From: Anisus vortex | Taxonomy: Eukaryota > Mollusca > Gastropoda > Planorbidae | Direction: 5' to 3' | Assembly: GCA_949126835.1 (NCBI GenBank) | Contig: OX421506.1 | Span: 22,100,181 to 22,164,180, forward strand | DNA: 64,000 nt | Part shown: positions 60,075 through 64,000 of the stretch, one piece after another | Layout: the number at the start of each line of letters is the position of its first letter | Numbering within the stretch: position 1 is the first letter of the stretch | The notes under the pieces: generated by a model | Seen by the model: only the letters and a program-made list of their open reading frames with translations | What the model was told of the DNA's origin: nothing | The model's database searches: none | Position numbers and translations under genes: made by a program

Positions 60075-60240
60075 ATTCCAGGCATGGAATGGGTGACCTG
60101 AACAAACCAGGAAATATTAACGGAAACCCACTAACGTAACATCATTTAAAACACTAATAGAAATGAAGGACTAGACTCAAACCACGGATGTGCGTAGGAC
60201 GCAGTAATCTTCTTTATAGAGCGTCAGTAATGAATAATCT
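60075..60240 (+). mobile_element. LINE 3' end (unit B copy)
   Basis: Orthologous to 39479-39655, upstream of exon 1. Contains CAGGCATGGAATGGGTGACC and GTAGGACGCAGTAATCTTC. Confidence 0.75.
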
Positions 60241-60516
60241 AAGATTAATTATTTAAAGCCAATGAAATGTTAGATATTAGAAGAAGAAAAAGAAGAAGAA
60301 TCACTCCAGATTCATGGCTTTATTAATACAAGTTTGTCTAGTCTAGTCTAGTGGCATAAACGATTAAAGTCTTAATTTAAGTCCTAAGTTCTTAGCCTTG
60401 TATGCAGTAACAAGAATTTGCTAATCCTAGAATTAAATTATTAGACCGTACATTTTTTTTTAAAGTTCAAGATGAATGTGCTTAAAAAAGGCCTACTATT
60501 GAATAAAAAAAGGCAT

Positions 60517-60710
60517 CTTACTATCGCAAGCCCACAGAAATATGGCTGCCATTGAACACTGAGCCATTGGTCTCTATGCATGTAGTGTCCAATCACTTAT
60601 ATTTATCGGGAAAATGATGATTTGTATGTAAAGAAAAGTGGTGCGCATGCCGATTGCCGATTTTAGACACTGACATAGATAATCACAAACATCGATAGAA
60701 GGCATTTGTG
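60517..60710 (-). other. Possible 5' non-coding exon of copy B
   Basis: Conserved with 39916-40090 and has the same donor (TTGCGATA then GTAAG). Tentative untranslated exon. Confidence 0.3.
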
Positions 60711-60719
60711 AGCGACTTA

Positions 60720-61171
60720 AAGACCAAGTGAAGAGCTTTTTATCAAAATTGAGTTAACATTTGATTTTGATAGTAAATAGTGTATTCAGTATCTGAATGT
60801 TAAAAAAAAACATTTATACAAAATATCAAAGATACATTTTAAGTAATTAGTTCAATATTTGCACTTAAATGTGTGTGTTTTTCGGATGATTACTCCAAAT
60901 CTCGTAGCCATTTGAGATGTTTTTATTTCCGGCAATATAGGAAAGTGACGTAACATAAAGGATTCCGACTAGGAAAAATGAATATTGTCACGTGTTTTGA
61001 ATCTATTGCCACATGTTTTGAATCTTTTCCCGGTTCTTATTTTTAACAAAATGGTTAAATATAGATTTATAGCGTCTATTTTTATTTATTTATTTCCCTT
61101 GTGATACGTCACTGCCGTATGAGGCTATTCCAAATCTCGTTCCTTTGAGAAAAACCTCTTCACTTGGTCTT
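60720..61171. mobile_element. MITE with TA target (452 bp)
   Basis: Inverted ends AAGACCAAGTGAAGAG, with TA at 60718-60719 and 61172-61173. Unit A has the uninterrupted site near 40112 (GACTGAAACTTG). Non-coding. Confidence 0.8.
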
Positions 61172-61508
61172 TAAACTTGTTATATTATTTTTACGCCTTT
61201 GTGGCAATAATATCGTGCTGAGTTTAAACTGAGTCATGGACTAAATACAATAAACGTTCAAGTTTAAATAATACAATACTTTCTCAAAAATTATTTTTAT
61301 TTTTGTATTCAACGCATTCAACCGAGAAAGCTCAGCGGCCATTTTGATGATTTATTAATTTTCATGGACGCATTTTAAGGATTGGGCTTAGAGTAAAATT
61401 CCAATGTACACATTTTATTTTATGAATACCAGTGTCTAAAAACAGCCTGTAGCATACGCACCACTTATCTATACATGAAAAAAACTAGTAGTACTAGTAG
61501 TATGGCTC

Positions 61509-62130
61509 CTATCTGTCTCGCAAGATGCGCCTTAGGGGTTTTGTGATTTCAGTGAGGGGCAGCGCTTGCTGTGGCCGAACAGCCTGATCCTCGAGTGGCA
61601 GTCCCTTAAGCAACCCTCGCATTTGAACACTGAGGGCGGCTGTATGGATGATTCTTTTCCTTCCTTTTCTGCCTTCTGTCAATGTCAGCCATGGCCCTTT
61701 TTGCTTCCTGGGAGGCCATCCCATTATAGACGGCCTGACGCCAGGCTCCTTGGTCAGCTGCAACCTCCTCCCATGAGTCCTCGACTATGTCCATTTCCCT
61801 GAGGTCCCGCCGGCACACATCTGTGTATCTAAGAAGAGGCGGACCTGTGGCTCGAGATCCTGCGGTTAATTCTCCATAAAGTATATCCTTTGGTATTCGG
61901 CCATCATTCATGCTCCTGGTGTGGCCAAGCCAACGCAGTCTGCGCTGTGATAGCAATGCATCCATGCTTGGTATATTGGCCTGGCTTAGGATTTCCTGGT
62001 TTGATTTGCGTTATTCCCAGGTGGTGCCTATAATTCGACGCAAGCAGCGTAGGTGGAACGTATTTAAGCGGTGTTCCTGTGACATATATGTTGTTCAGCT
62101 CTCACTGCTGTATAACAAGATGCTTAAAAT
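61509..62130 (-). pseudogene. LINE ORF C-terminal remnant, second family
   Basis: Minus strand: HRLNTFHLRCLRRIIGTTWE (about 62040), then PSMDALLSQRRLRWLGHTRS, IPKDILYGELTAGSRATGPP and DSWEEVAADQGAWRQAV. This is the C-terminal end typical of LINE proteins with an RRLRWLGH motif. A stop after TWE and frameshifts show it is dead. Insertion in B only. Confidence 0.8.
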
Positions 62131-62231
62131 ACAAACTCTGTATACGGACAATTTAGTAACCAGTGACAAATTGCCATTTTCCCACACTCTTTTTAATAGT
62201 ATGGAAATAACTAAGTGTACATTTAAAGTCG

Positions 62232-64000
62232 GGGCCAGGGCCGGCTAGACCTATTTACACTTTCAATTTCACTTTATAAGCCTACACTTTTAATGTTTCG
62301 TAGGCTTGGCTAATGGGCTAATTGATAAGTAGGGCAGCTACGATGTCAAGTGATAGTGTTGTTGAATAGGCTATCTAGTCAAGTCACTAATAGGCTCACA
62401 TCGTCTATGATCTATGTCTATGATAATAATAAAATAGCCTATTTTATTTAACAGACGTAACACAGATTAAATCTTAATAACACAAAACATCATTTAAAAA
62501 AAGCTCGAGCCTATATGAAACTTTATTAATTGTAGTCCAAACTCAAATTTTCTTATAGCTGCAGATGATTTTTTACACTCTAAAGTTATAGAACTGTTTA
62601 TTCTAAGCTCTATGACACCTTATTTATTGACATATCTTAATAAATAAAAAAGTTATGAAACTTTTAGTTTTGACCCAAATTGATCAAAAACGATATTTTT
62701 TCACTTTGTACAAAAGGCGGCCATTTTTGAAGACCAATAATTTCTAAAATTACTAACCAATCAGCCCAGAAATTGGTGTACAAAGCCAAAAGTTTACATA
62801 CTTTAAGCCCAATTTTTTTTTTACAGCCAGAACTAACCATTTTAAAGTTAATAGACTTAAAAATACAGAAAAAGCATTTTTGGACGTTTTATTTTTTTAC
62901 AGCAAAAACACAAAATATTCACAATTTCAATTTGCCATAGAAAATAAACAAATTAACTTACATAAGCATATTATATATCAAATGAAAGATCTATTAAAGA
63001 AGAACATTATTATTTATAAATAAATAACATCTAGAAATTGTTTAAAGCATTATAATCAGAACAAAAACACCAATAATCCATTTTTTTTAGAAAATTGAAA
63101 AATATATGCAACTTTAATTTGTTGTCAAACAATTACTAATCATTAAACATTTGCATTTTTATGTTAAATGAAAGAACATTTATAGCAGCAAAAATCAATA
63201 TATAGGCAGTTGACAAAATTAATATGTCCACCTATAAAATATAGCATCTAAACTAAAAATAGAAAAAAAAAGAAAACATTTGTTCAAAATGGGAAAAAAT
63301 GAACAACTTAAATTAAATATAAGTATAAGGCTATATAAGCTCTTCTACTTCTAATTTACTTACCTAATAAAATTATGTATCAAATAATTATAAAATAATT
63401 TTAGATTTAGCAGAGTAATATGCCTACTATTTGTTTATTAAAAAGATTAAAAAATATATGAATGTATAACAAATTAGGTTTAATAGGCCTAATAATCTCG
63501 CAGTTTTTACGACTTCCATTAATTTTAAACAATTACCCATCAAGTAGTTTTAACAAATACCGGTACATCACAAATTATATTTGGTACATCACTAAATATT
63601 ACATGTATGAAATGCTTTTAATTATTTTTTTTTAAGACTTGGTAGGCCTACATTTAAAAAGTATCTTCTGCCACTTTCTTTGAACAGTCTACCATGTGAA
63701 GAACTTAATGTTTATCCTTTACCACTTGTCGAAGACGTTTCCCTGATTGTGGAAAAAAAAATGTGCTACGTAAAAGTACGCTAACTAAAAGAAATTTTAT
63801 TATTAAATAAAGTAAGAAAATATGTGACAAAATAAAAGAATAATGAATTAAGTATATTTTATAACTAAGATTATGCCTTATTAATTGTGTGCATAAAATC
63901 AATTGAAAAATAGGTCCTAGGTACTTACATTTAGTTCCAGAAAAGATGTCACAGAACATTTCTCTACAGAAGCATTGCTTGTGCTAGGTCTAGGCTAGGG
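62232..64000. other. Right flank, no gene seen
   Basis: AT-rich sequence beyond the duplication. ORFs are short and without recognisable domains. No element ends found. Confidence 0.55.

Noticed and set aside
62232..64000. Possible genes in the right flank
   Set aside because: Only short AT-rich ORFs without domains or splice support.

Overview
The window looks like nuclear DNA of an animal. It is AT-rich and intron-containing, and full of LTR retrotransposons, LINE tails, tRNA-derived SINEs, MITEs and minisatellites. I infer a mollusc, probably a gastropod; no single feature proves it. There are no operons, no rRNA and no intact tRNA gene.

The backbone is a direct tandem duplication. Unit A spans about 323-40412 and unit B about 41997-62231, with a spacer of about 1.6 kb. 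Each unit carries one nine-exon minus-strand gene of the glycoside hydrolase 18 (chitinase) family. All exons could be placed by homology between the copies, GT/AG borders and matching phases. Copy B (44934-59719) is open throughout, giving 466 codons: signal peptide, GH18 domain, a Thr/Ser-rich tail with 9-residue repeats, and a C-terminal hydrophobic segment that looks like a GPI-anchor signal. Its catalytic DGxDxDxE motif reads DGVDLMWV, so it is predicted to be a non-hydrolytic, surface-bound chitinase-like protein. Copy A (3856-39197) is a pseudogene, with a 1-bp loss in exon 4 and stop codons in exons 7 and 9.

Intron 5 of copy A holds a 23.3-kb nest of LTR retrotransposons. Outer element E1 (10706-33980, TSD catat) is old and broken. 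Inside it sit E2 (12739-20499, TSD cattg, near-identical LTRs, apparently full length), E3 (20700-26427, TSD atat, near-identical LTRs), a TIR element with TA target sites (26445-27637) and a 5'-truncated LINE (31644-32019). In all three LTR elements integrase precedes reverse transcriptase (gag-PR-IN-RT-RH). This is the copia-like order within Ty3/gypsy known from Gmr1-like elements. E3 has one intact gag-PR-IN ORF that stops just where RT should begin, so it is a recently moved element without its own RT.

The paralogues act as an empty-site control. B lacks the E1 nest and lacks the 1291-bp solo LTR at 423-1713, and both empty sites are visible. Three minisatellites with periods of 51, 52 and 30 bp differ strongly in copy number between A and B. 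The start of exon 9 with its splice acceptor exists as a degenerate tandem array in both units. B-specific insertions include a Tc1/mariner-like deletion derivative, a hAT (ZMYM1/DUF4371-type) transposase remnant, two SINEs, LINE remnants, an 851-bp long-TIR element and a 452-bp MITE. A-specific insertions include a gypsy remnant and a broken P-loop ATPase ORF of virus-like type.
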